Notes: generated from the letters alone by a model not told the origin. Shown: positions 6,484 through 15,302, counted from the stretch's first letter. The stretch: DNA of 64,000 nt from Agrobacterium rosae (GCF_002915175.1 NZ_NXEJ01000006.1:442626-506625), one strand, 5' to 3'. Numbers and translations: made by a program.

Positions 6484-8148
6484 ATGACGGAAGCGATGGA
6501 ACTGCCGGAACGCGAAGCGATGGAATTCGACGTTGTCATCGTCGGCGCTGGACCTGCGGGTCTGTCTGCGGCGATACGGCTGAAACAGGTCAATCCGGAT
6601 TTTTCCGTCGTGGTTTTGGAAAAGGGTGCCGAAGTCGGCGCGCATATTCTGTCCGGTGCCGTTGTCGATCCTATCGGCATCGACCGCCTGCTGCCAGGCT
6701 GGCGTGAAGAGGAGGGGCATCCCTTCAAGACCGAAGTGAAGGACGACCAGTTCCTGCTGCTCGGACCGGCTGGGTCGATCCGTCTTCCGAATTTCCTGAT
6801 GCCGCCACTGATGAGCAACCACGGCAATTATATCGTCTCTCTCGGGCTGGTCTGTCGGTGGTTGGCGGAAAAAGCCGAAGCGCTTGGCGTTGAAATCTAT
6901 CCCGGCTTTGCGGCAACCGAAGTGCTTTATAACGACGAAGGTGCCGTCATCGGCGTCGCGACCGGCGATATGGGCGTTGAGCGAAACGGCGAGCCGGGAC
7001 CAGCCTTCACGCGTGGCATGGAACTGCATGGCAAATATGTGCTGATCGGCGAAGGTGTGCGTGGATCGCTGGCGAAACAGCTCATCCAAAAATTCGATCT
7101 GTCCAAGGACAGCGATGTCCAGAAATATGGCATCGGCATCAAGGAACTCTGGCAGGTCAAGCCGGAAAAGCACCGGCCCGGCCTCGTGCAGCACTCCTTC
7201 GGCTGGCCGCTGGGTATGAAAACCGGGGGCGGGTCGTTCCTCTACCATCTCGAAGACAACCTCGTTGCTGTCGGCTTCGTGGTGCATTTGAACTACAAGA
7301 ACCCTTATCTCTATCCGTTCGAAGAGTTTCAGCGTTACAAGACGCATCCGGCCATTCGCGACACCTTTGAGGGCGGCAAACGCCTGTCCTATGGTGCGCG
7401 TGCCATTACCGAAGGCGGATATCAGTCCGTGCCGAAGCTGACCTTCCCAGGCGGCGCGCTAATCGGCTGTTCCGCCGGTTTCGTCAACGTGCCACGCATC
7501 AAGGGTAGCCACAATGCGGTGCTTTCCGGCCTGATGGCGGCGGACAGGATTGCCGATGCTTTGGCAGCCGGTCGCGCCAATGATGAAGTGATCGAGATCG
7601 AAAACGAATGGCGCGACAGCGACATCGGCAAGGATCTCAAGCGCGTGCGCAACGTCAAGCCACTATGGTCGAAGCTCGGCACCGCCATCGGCGTCGGTCT
7701 GGGCGGCCTGGATATGTGGACCAACCAGCTTCTCGGCTTCTCCATTTTCGGCACGCTGAAACACGGCAAGACGGATGCGGAAAGCCTGGAGCCCGCCAAG
7801 TTTCACAAGCCGATTGCCTATCCGAAGCCCGACGGTGTGCTCACCTTCGACCGCCTGTCTTCCGTCTTCATCTCCTCTACCAACCATGAGGAAGATCAGC
7901 CGGTACACCTGCAGGTCAAGGATATGGATTTGCAAAAGCGCTCCGAACACGATGTGTATGCCGGTCCTTCGACACGCTACTGTCCGGCCGGTGTGTATGA
8001 GTGGGTGGAAAAGGACGGCGAAGAGGTTTACGTCATCAATGCGCAAAACTGCGTCCACTGCAAAACCTGCGACATCAAGGACCCGAACCAGAACATCAAC
8101 TGGGTGCCGCCACAGGGCGGTGAGGGACCGGTTTACGCCAATATGTGA
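6484..8148 (+). CDS. Electron transfer flavoprotein-ubiquinone oxidoreductase
   Basis: This 554-residue flavoprotein passes electrons from reduced ETF (from acyl-CoA and amino acid dehydrogenases) to ubiquinone at the inner membrane. An N-terminal FAD dinucleotide loop (VVIVGAGPAGLSAAIRL, residues 15-31) is followed by family segments such as HILSGAVVDP and FGWPLGMKTGGGSFLYH. The C-terminus carries the 4Fe-4S cysteines: CPAGVYEW, then NCVHCKTCDI, and the family ending WVPPQGGEGPVY. The ATG at 6484 has GAGAGG seven bases upstream; an ATG at 6478 is too close to that site. Length fits the family. Two acetyltransferase genes follow within 25 bp, so it probably heads a small operon. Confidence 0.96.
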   Translation: MTEAMELPEREAMEFDVVIVGAGPAGLSAAIRLKQVNPDFSVVVLEKGAEVGAHILSGAVVDPIGIDRLLPGWREEEGHPFKTEVKDDQFLLLGPAGSIRLPNFLMPPLMSNHGNYIVSLGLVCRWLAEKAEALGVEIYPGFAATEVLYNDEGAVIGVATGDMGVERNGEPGPAFTRGMELHGKYVLIGEGVRGSLAKQLIQKFDLSKDSDVQKYGIGIKELWQVKPEKHRPGLVQHSFGWPLGMKTGGGSFLYHLEDNLVAVGFVVHLNYKNPYLYPFEEFQRYKTHPAIRDTFEGGKRLSYGARAITEGGYQSVPKLTFPGGALIGCSAGFVNVPRIKGSHNAVLSGLMAADRIADALAAGRANDEVIEIENEWRDSDIGKDLKRVRNVKPLWSKLGTAIGVGLGGLDMWTNQLLGFSIFGTLKHGKTDAESLEPAKFHKPIAYPKPDGVLTFDRLSSVFISSTNHEEDQPVHLQVKDMDLQKRSEHDVYAGPSTRYCPAGVYEWVEKDGEEVYVINAQNCVHCKTCDIKDPNQNINWVPPQGGEGPVYANM

Positions 8149-8172
8149 TGCCGTTTCCGCAAGGGAAATTCC

Positions 8173-8691
8173 ATGGTGATGATACGTGCCGCGCGGGTTG
8201 ATGAATTTGCGCGGCTGACAGAGATCGAACTCGATGCCTTCGTTGTCTGGGCGGAAGCCTGTGGTGTGACATCGCAGCCTTACGCCTCGCCGGAATTCAT
8301 TCTCCAGCGCAGTTATGAGCAGGACCTCCTGTTTGTTGCGGAGGCGGATGCGACCGGCCACGTCGCGGGTTTTGCCGCCGGGCAGGCGGTGGGGAGCTAT
8401 CTCTATATCGTCGAGATCGATGTCGAGCGCCCCGCGCAGGGACAAGGCACTGGTCGCGCGCTGATGGCAGCGATGCTTGGCAAGGCTCGGGACGCGGGAC
8501 ACAAATATGCTGTCCTGACGACGGATCGTTTTGCGCCCTTCAACGCGCCATTCTATGCGAAGATGGGATTTCGTATTCTGGAAAAGTGGGAGACACCACC
8601 TTTCCTGCAAGAAAGGCTGGACAAGCAGATAGCCGATGGTCTCGACCCCGCCCGTCGCGTGGCGATGCATCTGGACCTGCGCGCGCACTGA
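8173..8691 (+). CDS. GNAT-family N-acetyltransferase
   Basis: The 172-residue protein has the GNAT fold. The acetyl-CoA loop appears near residue 95 (GQGTGRALM, matching Q/R-x-x-G-x-G/A), preceded by the beta-4 strand YLYIVEIDVE and followed by the NAPFYAKMGFRIL motif. It starts 24 bp after the ETF-QO stop, with GGGA upstream of the ATG, and 21 bp before another acetyltransferase, so co-transcription is likely. The acceptor substrate (amine, amino acid or protein) cannot be told. Confidence 0.9.
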   Translation: MVMIRAARVDEFARLTEIELDAFVVWAEACGVTSQPYASPEFILQRSYEQDLLFVAEADATGHVAGFAAGQAVGSYLYIVEIDVERPAQGQGTGRALMAAMLGKARDAGHKYAVLTTDRFAPFNAPFYAKMGFRILEKWETPPFLQERLDKQIADGLDPARRVAMHLDLRAH

Positions 8692-8712
8692 AACAGGACG
8701 GCGTTATCAGCC

Positions 8713-9228
8713 ATGACCAGAGTTTTGATCCAACCCGTCAAGCGCTCGGATGCGCGGGAAATCGTGGCAGCGAATGTGCGCAGTCGCGACTACCACGCGC
8801 CGTGGGCGCAACCATTTACGGATATGAGTGGCTTCGATGCGTGGTTCGGGCAGTTGCTAACCGGGCCGAATGCGTCTTTCATCGCGCGCGATGTTGAGAG
8901 CAACGGCATGGTTGGTGTCTTCAATCTCACGCAGATTGTTTGGGGAGCGTTTCGCAGCGCTTATCTCGGATATTACGGAAACGTCGCTTTCGCCCATCGC
9001 GGACTGATGGCTAACGCCCTGGAACAGGTGAAAAATCACGCCTTCAACGAGTTCGGCCTTCATAGAATTGAGGCCAATATTCAGCCCGGCAATGTGGCCT
9101 CGATCAACCTTGTGCGTCGTGCCGGGTTCTCAAAAGAGGGTTACTCCCCGCACTATCTTCAGATCAACGGCGAGTGGTGCGACCACGAACGCTGGGCCTT
9201 GGTATCGGGCAATGATCAGAGCGTTTGA
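8713..9228 (+). CDS. RimJ/RimL-type acetyltransferase
   Basis: This 171-residue protein resembles RimJ-like N-terminal alanine acetyltransferases: FAHRGLMANALEQV in the acetyl-CoA binding region, then HRIEANIQPGNVASINLVRRAGF, typical of the RimJ/RimL branch, and a GEWCDHERWAL ending. The usual RGxGxA loop is less canonical here (HRGLMAN), as in several family members. It is the third gene of the ETF-QO cluster. The family acetylates N-termini of ribosomal proteins or small molecules; the target here is unknown. The ribosome site is weak, but the ATG at 8713 fits the family N-terminus. Confidence 0.87.
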   Translation: MTRVLIQPVKRSDAREIVAANVRSRDYHAPWAQPFTDMSGFDAWFGQLLTGPNASFIARDVESNGMVGVFNLTQIVWGAFRSAYLGYYGNVAFAHRGLMANALEQVKNHAFNEFGLHRIEANIQPGNVASINLVRRAGFSKEGYSPHYLQINGEWCDHERWALVSGNDQSV

Positions 9229-9384
9229 TGCCTCCCATTTTTTAGAAAAATATCGTTGGTGACCTTGACCGTAACCCGTGCTTTCCGGTTTGGTATTTGC
9301 AGGATTCCCGCGAATGTCATACGTGTATGGGCGTAGCCCGACAGGTGTAAACGGATACGCTGGCAAGGTCGGGTGTGGGAGCAG

Positions 9385-10131
9385 ATGATGAAGACGGCAG
9401 CAGGCAAAGTTTTTTCTAACCACAGTCCGAGGCTTGTTTGGCGCGCGGTTCTGACGGTGTTTGCGGCTTTGATCATTCCGGCGAACCACAGCCAGGCTGC
9501 CAGCTGCCGCTCGGATGCCGGTGCCGGGATTGACTGGAGTGCGTGCAACAAGCGGCTGTTGATGCTGGGCGGCAGCGTGCTTGACGGTGCGGATTTGCGG
9601 GGAACGGATTTTACCTTCACCGATCTTCGCGGCTCGTCTTTCAAGAAGGCCAACCTGGAAAAAGCAAAACTCATTCGCACCTCGCTCGCTTCATCGCAGT
9701 TGCAGGGCGGAAATTTCATCAAGGTGGAAGCCTATCGCGGTGATTTCAGCGATGCGGATGCGGAAAACGCCAAGTTCAACAATGCGGAAATGCAGCGCGC
9801 CAGTTTCCAGAATGCCAAACTCGTCGGCACTGATTTTACCAAGGCGGAACTCGGCAGGGCCGATTTCGAGGGCGCAACGCTGACGGGCGCGAAATTCACC
9901 ATGGCCAACCTGTCGCGCTCCCGCTTCGAAGGGGCAAAATTCTCCGGGCCTATCGATTTTGAAAACGCGTTCCTGCTTCTGGCGCGCATCGAAGGATTGG
10001 ACCTTTCCACGGCAACCGGACTTGAGCAAAAGCAGATCGATATTGCCTGTGGCGATCCCAAGACGAAGTTGCCGCAAGGGCTGACGACACCGACATCGTG
10101 GCCTTGCCCGGAGGATCCGGACGAGGATTGA
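9385..10131 (+). CDS. Secreted pentapeptide-repeat protein
   Basis: About 248 residues. An N-terminal signal peptide (hydrophobic near residues 18-34, ending NHSQAA) is followed by cysteines and a run of A(D/N)LXX-type pentapeptide repeats from roughly residue 60 to 190 (for example GADLRGTDF, KANLEKAKL, KAELGRADF, MANLSRSRF). Such repeats form a right-handed quadrilateral beta-helix. The C-terminal part (AFLLLARIEGLDL onward) has an AC and PCPEDP pattern. The start is at 9385 or the adjacent ATG at 9388, which follow GGGAG. Periplasmic location is predicted; the family has no single function. A RIME repeat follows directly. Confidence 0.85.
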   Translation: MMKTAAGKVFSNHSPRLVWRAVLTVFAALIIPANHSQAASCRSDAGAGIDWSACNKRLLMLGGSVLDGADLRGTDFTFTDLRGSSFKKANLEKAKLIRTSLASSQLQGGNFIKVEAYRGDFSDADAENAKFNNAEMQRASFQNAKLVGTDFTKAELGRADFEGATLTGAKFTMANLSRSRFEGAKFSGPIDFENAFLLLARIEGLDLSTATGLEQKQIDIACGDPKTKLPQGLTTPTSWPCPEDPDED

Positions 10132-10155
10132 GCGATAAGTTTGCGGGTGGGGCTT

Positions 10156-10338
10156 CACCCCCCTCTGTCCTGCCGGACATCTCCCCCTCAGGTGGGGAGA
10201 TTGGCTGGGCTTTGGCTCGCTGGTTCATCCGCACCGTCATCACGCACCCGCGTTCGCAACGTTCAAGATGGCCGAGCGCTGTCTGCGAGTCGATCTCCCC
10301 ACCTGAGGGGGAGATGCCCGGCAGGGCAGAGGGGGGTG
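10156..10338. repeat. RIME-like intergenic mosaic element, copy 1
   Basis: The region starts CACCCCCCTCTGTCCTGCC and ends with the near-complementary GGCAGGGCAGAGGGGGGTG, with further matching arms around CTCCCC-TCAGGTGGGGAGA. Long imperfect inverted repeats around a ~90-bp variable middle are typical of Rhizobium-specific intergenic mosaic elements. A second copy with nearly the same arms lies at 59896-60059. It separates the pentapeptide gene from the convergent oxidoreductase gene. Confidence 0.8.
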
Positions 10339-10373
10339 AGCGGCAGTCTCAGCCGCTCATGAGGTCCCCGCCA

Positions 10374-11390
10374 CTAAAACCCCGACAAAACAATCTTCCC
10401 CCGCGCAGTCCCACTCTCGATCAGCGCATGCGCCTTGATGAGATTGGCGGCGTTTATGGCGCCGAAGACCTCCGTCAGCGTTGTCTTGATCTTGCCAGCA
10501 TCCACCAATTCAGAAACGTGGTTCAGCAATTTGTGCTGCTCGAGAATATCAGCCGTTTCGAAGACCGGGCGGGCGAACATCATTTCCCAGTGAATGGAGA
10601 TGGCTTTGCGCTTGAACGGCATGGCGTCGAAGCCGTTTGCGGGATCATCGATCAGCGCAAACCGTCCCTGAGGCGCGATAAGCGCGATGCTGTCGGCGGC
10701 GTGAATGTCGCTTTGCGTGGTGGAAAAGACGAAGCCGGGTGCGCCGAGGCCAAGGGCTTCCACCTGCGGGGCCAGTGGCTGGCTGTGATCGATGACGTGA
10801 TGCGCGCCGAGTGCCTTTGCCCATTCCTTGGTTTCAGGCCTTGAGGCCGTGGCGATGACGGTGATGTCGGTGAGCTGTCGCACGAGCTGGATAGCGATAG
10901 AGCCGACGCCGCCCGCGCCGCCGATGATGAGGATAGCATTGGCCGCGCCGGGAACGGGGTCTTTCAGCTTCAATCGGTCGAACAGGGTTTCATAAGCGGT
11001 GATTGCCGTCAGGGGCAAGGCGGCGGCTTCCTCGAAGCTGAGGCTTTTCGGCTTGGTGCCGACAATGCGCTCATCGACCAGATGGAACTCACTGTTGGAG
11101 CCGGGGCGGTTAATGGCACCCGCGTAAAACACCTCGTCGCCCGGCTTGAACAGCGTGACACCTTCGCCCACCGCTTTGACGATACCCGCCGCATCGAAGC
11201 CCAGAACGCGGGTCTGTCCGTTTTCCGGCGGCTGGTTGCGGCGCACCTTGGTATCAACAGGATTGACCGATACGGCCTTCACCTCGACCAGAAGATCATG
11301 CCCTCTGGCTTCCGGCACGGGAACATCGATGTCAACAAGCGCATCTGCTTCCGTGACGGGTTTTGCACTTTTATAACCGATAGCACGCAT
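10374..11390 (-). CDS. Zinc-type alcohol dehydrogenase / quinone oxidoreductase-like protein
   Basis: The 338-residue protein belongs to the medium-chain dehydrogenase/reductase superfamily. A GroES-like N-terminal domain (VSVNPVDTKVRR, then VLGFDAAGIVKAVGEGV) is followed by a Rossmann domain with the NADP-binding loop IIGGAGGVGSIAIQLV near residue 155. It lacks the usual zinc-ligand cysteines, as quinone-oxidoreductase-type members do, so it probably reduces quinones or enones with NADPH. The start at 11390 follows AAGGAG. It is divergent from an HxlR regulator, a pairing seen for quinone- and aldehyde-responsive reductases. Confidence 0.9.
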   Translation of the reverse strand: MRAIGYKSAKPVTEADALVDIDVPVPEARGHDLLVEVKAVSVNPVDTKVRRNQPPENGQTRVLGFDAAGIVKAVGEGVTLFKPGDEVFYAGAINRPGSNSEFHLVDERIVGTKPKSLSFEEAAALPLTAITAYETLFDRLKLKDPVPGAANAILIIGGAGGVGSIAIQLVRQLTDITVIATASRPETKEWAKALGAHHVIDHSQPLAPQVEALGLGAPGFVFSTTQSDIHAADSIALIAPQGRFALIDDPANGFDAMPFKRKAISIHWEMMFARPVFETADILEQHKLLNHVSELVDAGKIKTTLTEVFGAINAANLIKAHALIESGTARGKIVLSGF

Positions 11391-11467
11391 GGCGTTTTCT
11401 CCTTGGCTTGTTGCGTTGACCTCTATTTGATAGATATGAACGCAAGCTGCAAGAATGCACATATTCT

Positions 11468-11475
11468 GTATATAC
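11468..11475. promoter_or_regulatory. GTATATAC palindrome in the HxlR/oxidoreductase divergent promoter
   Basis: The 104-bp divergent gap contains an 8-bp perfect palindrome within TGTATATACGTACA, just upstream of the HxlR ribosome site. HxlR regulators often bind short AT-rich dyads and control themselves and the divergent gene. This is a candidate operator only. Confidence 0.4.
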
Positions 11476-11494
11476 GTACAAAAAGGATACTGTG

Positions 11495-11893
11495 ATGTCC
11501 CGACCCCGTGCCAAACTGACTGGTAACTTTCCCGGCTGTCCGGTGGAATCCACGCTGAGTTTTCTGGATGGAAAATGGAAGGGCGTGATCCTCTACCACC
11601 TGATGAATGAGGGAACGCTGCGCTTCAACGGGCTGCGCCGCCACATTCCAAGCGTTACCCAACGCATGCTGACCAAGCAGTTGCGCGAGTTGGAAGAGGC
11701 CGGGCTGATTTCCCGCAAGGTGTTTGCCGTGGTGCCGCCACGCGTGGATTATGCCCTGACGCCGCTTGGCCTCACCATGCAGCCGGTCATCGCCGCTTTG
11801 AAAGCATGGGGTGACGCGCACGTAATCTGCAAGGATGGCGAAAAGCGTGTGATGTCTCCCGACGAGATTATCGAGCCGCTGGCTGCTGCCTAA
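11495..11893 (+). CDS. HxlR-family transcriptional regulator
   Basis: This 132-residue protein is a complete HxlR winged-helix regulator: the conserved CPVESTLSFLDGKWKG near residues 15-30, RFNGLRRHIPSVTQRMLTKQL as the recognition region, and a wing with RVDYALTPLG. The conserved N-terminal cysteine (about residue 15) is the thiol used by redox- or quinone-sensing members such as YodB and QorR; sensing here is inferred. The ATG at 11495 follows AAGGA with 7-base spacing. It is divergent from the quinone-oxidoreductase-like gene, its likely target. Confidence 0.92.
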   Translation: MSRPRAKLTGNFPGCPVESTLSFLDGKWKGVILYHLMNEGTLRFNGLRRHIPSVTQRMLTKQLRELEEAGLISRKVFAVVPPRVDYALTPLGLTMQPVIAALKAWGDAHVICKDGEKRVMSPDEIIEPLAAA

Positions 11894-12038
11894 TAACAAG
11901 ACCTATTGCGCGCATCTGTCTGTGGGCTTACGGATTTACAAAACTCTTCACGTAAAGAAAAATTCCGCATTGCAACATGGAACTGCCCGGATTGCTTCAT
12001 AGCGTCGCGGCAGTGATTCTCAGTCAGGGACGACAAGC

Positions 12039-12875
12039 ATGGGTATTGGTTGGATCGAGGCCGCGATTCTCGGTTTTATTCAAGGTCTTACGGAATTTTT
12101 GCCAATTTCCTCCAGCGCGCATTTACGGATCGCGGGAGAGTTCTTAGGGACGGGTGAAGACCCGGGTGCCGCCTTCACCGCCATTATTCAGATCGGCACC
12201 GAACTGGCGGTGCTGGTCTATTTCTGGTCAGATATCATGCGGATTGCCATGGCCTGGCTTCGCCAGAACCTGCGCCTCGGCGGCAGCTACGATGCCGCAG
12301 ATGCACGCATGGGCTGGCTCATCATCATAGGCTCTGTGCCGATTGTGCTGCTTGGCCTGCTGTTCAAGGATGCCATCGAAACCTCGCTGCGCAATCTCTA
12401 CATCACCGCTGTCATGTTGATCGTCTTCGGTATCATCCTCGGTTATGCGGATAAGATCGGCAAAAAGAAGTACCCGCTCAACAAGCTCATCTGGCGCGAC
12501 GGCATCCTGTTCGGTTTCGCACAGGCCATGGCGCTCATCCCCGGCGTTTCCCGCTCCGGCGGCACCATCACGGCAGGCCTGCTGCTGGGCTATACGCGCG
12601 AGGCAGCTGCGCGCTATTCCTTCTTGCTGGCCGTTCCCGCAGTGTTTGGCTCCGGTTTCTATCAGCTCTACAAAAGCATCGGCCAGGTCAATCCGGTCGG
12701 CTGGGGACCCACCGCACTGGCAACGCTGATATCCTTCATCGTGGGATACGCCGTAATCGTCGTCTTCCTGAAGTTGGTCTCGACCAAAAGCTACATGCCG
12801 TTTGTCTGGTACCGCATCGTCATCGGCGTGGTGTTGCTGGCGCTGCTGGGCACGGGTACGATCAGCGCGGCGTAA
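12039..12875 (+). CDS. uppP: Undecaprenyl-diphosphatase
   Basis: This 278-residue integral membrane protein dephosphorylates undecaprenyl pyrophosphate to recycle the lipid carrier for peptidoglycan and surface polysaccharides; high dosage gives bacitracin resistance. Both family signatures are present: [13 protein letters not shown] at residues 18-30, and [13 protein letters not shown] near 168-180, inside about eight predicted helices. The start at 12039 follows a GGGACG-type site. It appears to be a single-gene unit, with a GNAT gene convergent at its 3' side. Confidence 0.97.
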   Translation: MGIGWIEAAILGFIQGLTEFLPISSSAHLRIAGEFLGTGEDPGAAFTAIIQIGTELAVLVYFWSDIMRIAMAWLRQNLRLGGSYDAADARMGWLIIIGSVPIVLLGLLFKDAIETSLRNLYITAVMLIVFGIILGYADKIGKKKYPLNKLIWRDGILFGFAQAMALIPGVSRSGGTITAGLLLGYTREAAARYSFLLAVPAVFGSGFYQLYKSIGQVNPVGWGPTALATLISFIVGYAVIVVFLKLVSTKSYMPFVWYRIVIGVVLLALLGTGTISAA

Positions 12876-12931
12876 GGCAACGCTTCTGAATATCGTTTAT
12901 CTGGTCATGCCGTTGATTAGCGGCGTGGCCC

Positions 12932-13408
12932 TCAACCGCTCGAAATACTAAACACATCCAAGCCTGCCACATCTTCTTCCAGAAGCGCAAAACCCTGCTT
13001 TAGATAATAGGCACGCTTATCGGCCGTTGCGCAGAGGTAGCAGGTCTCGTGGCCGCGTTGGGCTGCGTACTCCCTGCTGCTGGCGATCAGTTGCGCGGCG
13101 ATGCCCTGTCGTCGGAAATCGGGCTCCACCCACAGGGCTGCTATCCATGGGGTGTAGTCTGGGCGCTCATCCAGATCGTTTTCGATGATGAGGACCGAGG
13201 CGATATAGCGGTCGTCGTCGTGGGCGACGAGTGCTGCGGGAATGCCGTCTGTTTCAAGCATCGGGTCGAGGTGGGCACGGTAGTCTTCGAGCGGGACGCC
13301 GCTTTCCGTCCACCATGCGTGCCAGCCGCGATCCGCTATCGTGTCGGCAAATGCTGGATGTTGTCGGAGGTTGGAAATCTGCAAAAGCCCGTCCTTTGTT
13401 TGAATCAT
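12932..13408 (-). CDS. GNAT-family N-acetyltransferase
   Basis: A 158-residue GNAT protein. The acetyl-CoA loop is VEPDFRRQGIAAQLI near residue 92-106, after the strand YTPWIAALWV, and the C-terminal KRAYYLKQGF motif is typical. The start at 13408 is the first ATG of the frame. It lies downstream of mgtE on the same strand but after a hairpin terminator, so it probably has its own promoter. Its substrate is unknown. Confidence 0.88.
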   Translation of the reverse strand: MIQTKDGLLQISNLRQHPAFADTIADRGWHAWWTESGVPLEDYRAHLDPMLETDGIPAALVAHDDDRYIASVLIIENDLDERPDYTPWIAALWVEPDFRRQGIAAQLIASSREYAAQRGHETCYLCATADKRAYYLKQGFALLEEDVAGLDVFSISSG

Positions 13409-13469
13409 AGTCGCAAGCGAAGGTTACAAGCTTTTGGAAAGGCGAAACAAGAGGTCGGGTTTTGAAAAT

Positions 13470-13497
13470 AACCGGCCACAAGGGGATGCGGCCGGTT
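13470..13497 (-). terminator. Hairpin terminator after mgtE
   Basis: AACCGGCC (13470-13477) pairs with GGCCGGTT (13490-13497) across a 12-base loop. In the minus direction the stem is followed by ATTTTCAAAA, and it begins about 17 bp after the mgtE stop. It fits an intrinsic terminator. Confidence 0.6.
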
Positions 13498-13513
13498 TTC
13501 GTCGTGATCCCAC

Positions 13514-14884
13514 TTAAAGCAAAGTCCCGCTCAATATGGCCAGCGCCACCGAGAAATAGATTACCAGACCGGAGACATCCACCAGCGTTGCCACGAAGGG
13601 TGCCGAAGCGCTGGCGGGGTCGAGGCGCATGCGTTGCAGGATGAACGGCAGCATGGAGCCGCAGATCGAGCCGAAGGTGACGATGCCGATGAGGGCGCAG
13701 AAGACGGTGAAGCCGACCAGTAGCCAGTGATCGCCATAATCGTAGAAGCCAGCCTGTTGCCATACGGTCAGACGCAGAAAGCCGATGGCACCGAGGATTG
13801 CGCCTAGTGTCAGGCCCGTGGGCAGTTCACGCAGCAGCACCTTCCACCAGTCGGACAGTTTCAATTCGCCCAGTGCCAAGGCCCGGATGATGAGCGACGT
13901 TGCCTGCGAACCGGAGTTGCCGCCCGATGACATGATGAGCGGAATGAACAGCGTCAGCACCACGGCCTTTTCCAGCTCGCCCTCGAAATGCTGCATGGCG
14001 CTGGCCGTCAACATTTCGCCGAGGAACAGGGCAGACAGCCAGCCGGCACGTTTGCGGATCATGTCGAGAAAACCCATCGACATATAGGGCTTGCCGAGCG
14101 CTTCCATACCACCGAACTTGTGCGCATCCTCCGTCGTATCGGCAATCATGGTGTCGATAACGTCATCGACAGTGACGATGCCGAGAATGTGGGCGTGCTC
14201 ATTCACCACAGGCATGGCCAGAAGGTCATGCTTGCGGATGAGGCGGGCAACATCCTCCTGTGACATCAGCGGATCGGCATAGGTGATACCTTCCTTGGAT
14301 GCGACGGTGAGGATGGAAGCCGATGGCTCACCCGTGACCAGACGGCGCAGGGTAACGACCTTGGCCAATGTGCCATCTTCAGCCAGCACATAGATTGCAT
14401 AGACCGTTTCGCGCGACCGCTCGACGATGCGAATATGGGCAAGCGTCTGCTCCACCGTCCAGCGGTCCGGCACGCTGACGAATTCCGTCGTCATCATCGA
14501 GCCGGCGGTGCGGGGCGGATAGGTCATCAGGTGGCGTATGGCGGTTGCCGTTGCGCGGTCCAGCCTGGAAAACAGCTTGGCGCGTGGCTCGTCGTCCATG
14601 TCGGCCATGACGTCCGCAACGCGGTCATCCGACATCAGGTTGACGAAACGGGCTGCCTGTTCCAGCGGAATATGGGCAATGATGTCTGCAGCATGGTGCA
14701 GTTCCGGGCGGTCCAGAACTGCCACGGCCTTTGGCTGGGACATTTTCAGCAGAGCGTCGACGGCTTCGGGCACGTCGAGAGCGTTCAACTGATCGACGCG
14801 TTCTGCAATGGTGGTGGGGCCGATGCTGCTGCTAAAAAGACGTGCAGCTTTGCTGGCTCTTTGGGAGAGGTTGTGAAAGTTCAT
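13514..14884 (-). CDS. mgtE: Magnesium transporter MgtE
   Basis: This 456-residue protein has the full MgtE layout: a cytoplasmic N domain of short repeats (DVPEAVDALLKM, HIPLEQAARFVNLM, about residues 30-135), a CBS pair (about 140-260, with YPPRTAGSMMTTEFVSV and VNEHAHILGIVTVDDV), then five C-terminal membrane helices. The pore motif PFVATLVDVSGL near 430 carries the conserved Asp. The family is a Mg2+-gated channel in the inner membrane. The ATG at 14884 follows AAGGTGAGC, which can be masked by an upstream hairpin (see 14889-14934). Confidence 0.97.
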   Translation of the reverse strand: MNFHNLSQRASKAARLFSSSIGPTTIAERVDQLNALDVPEAVDALLKMSQPKAVAVLDRPELHHAADIIAHIPLEQAARFVNLMSDDRVADVMADMDDEPRAKLFSRLDRATATAIRHLMTYPPRTAGSMMTTEFVSVPDRWTVEQTLAHIRIVERSRETVYAIYVLAEDGTLAKVVTLRRLVTGEPSASILTVASKEGITYADPLMSQEDVARLIRKHDLLAMPVVNEHAHILGIVTVDDVIDTMIADTTEDAHKFGGMEALGKPYMSMGFLDMIRKRAGWLSALFLGEMLTASAMQHFEGELEKAVVLTLFIPLIMSSGGNSGSQATSLIIRALALGELKLSDWWKVLLRELPTGLTLGAILGAIGFLRLTVWQQAGFYDYGDHWLLVGFTVFCALIGIVTFGSICGSMLPFILQRMRLDPASASAPFVATLVDVSGLVIYFSVALAILSGTLL

Positions 14885-14888
14885 GATT

Positions 14889-14934
14889 GCTCACCTTCGA
14901 GTCGATCCGCCGATTTCGACGGAACGCGGTGAGC
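14889..14934 (-). promoter_or_regulatory. Possible RBS-masking hairpin in the mgtE leader
   Basis: In the mgtE mRNA, GCTCACC (14934-14928) is exactly complementary to GGTGAGC (14895-14889), which contains the Shine-Dalgarno sequence. Between them GTCGA can pair with TCGAC, making a two-stage stem. Closing it would hide the ribosome site, so mgtE translation may be controlled. The rest of the 418-bp gap (14885-15302) holds leader sequence and the palindromic repeat at 15157. Confidence 0.4.
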
Positions 14935-15156
14935 CGACAGGTGTCAGATCAGTGCGCGTCTCGCCGGTCTCGGCAAAGGCAATCGACTACTACTGTCGCT
15001 AGACATCTAATGATGCTCCGTGGATATCTGCGCCAGATCGATGGTTTTGACCTGCGCATGAGATATCTGTTGCGCCTGAAAAAAGGCCAAGTCAAGCGGG
15101 CCAAATATGAAATTTTGGCAAGGTAGATGTGTGGTGAATGGCGTGCATATTTTGCG

Positions 15157-15276
15157 CCCTCATTCCTGTGCTTGTCACAGGAATCCAGTCAGCCCAAGTC
15201 CTTGGGCTGAAAAGACTTCTCTCCGCCGCGCAGACGCGCGGCGACTGGATTCCTGTGACAGGCACAGGAATGAGGG
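15157..15276. repeat. 120-bp nested palindromic element
   Basis: The outer arms CCCTCATTCCTGTG-CTTGTCACAGG / CCTGTGACAG-GCACAGGAATGAGGG continue into ATCCAGTC / GACTGGAT, giving a ~32-bp near-perfect inverted repeat. Inside are two smaller hairpins, AGCCCAAG-tc-CTTGGGCT and CCGCGC-agac-GCGCGG. The overall fold is a cruciform with two inner stems. Similar CATTCCTGTG...TCACAGGAAT palindromes are, from memory, dispersed in Rhizobiales genomes. It lies between mgtE and an MFS gene. Confidence 0.75.
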
Positions 15277-15302
15277 AGGTGGCCGATGCCACCAGTCGAT
15301 GC

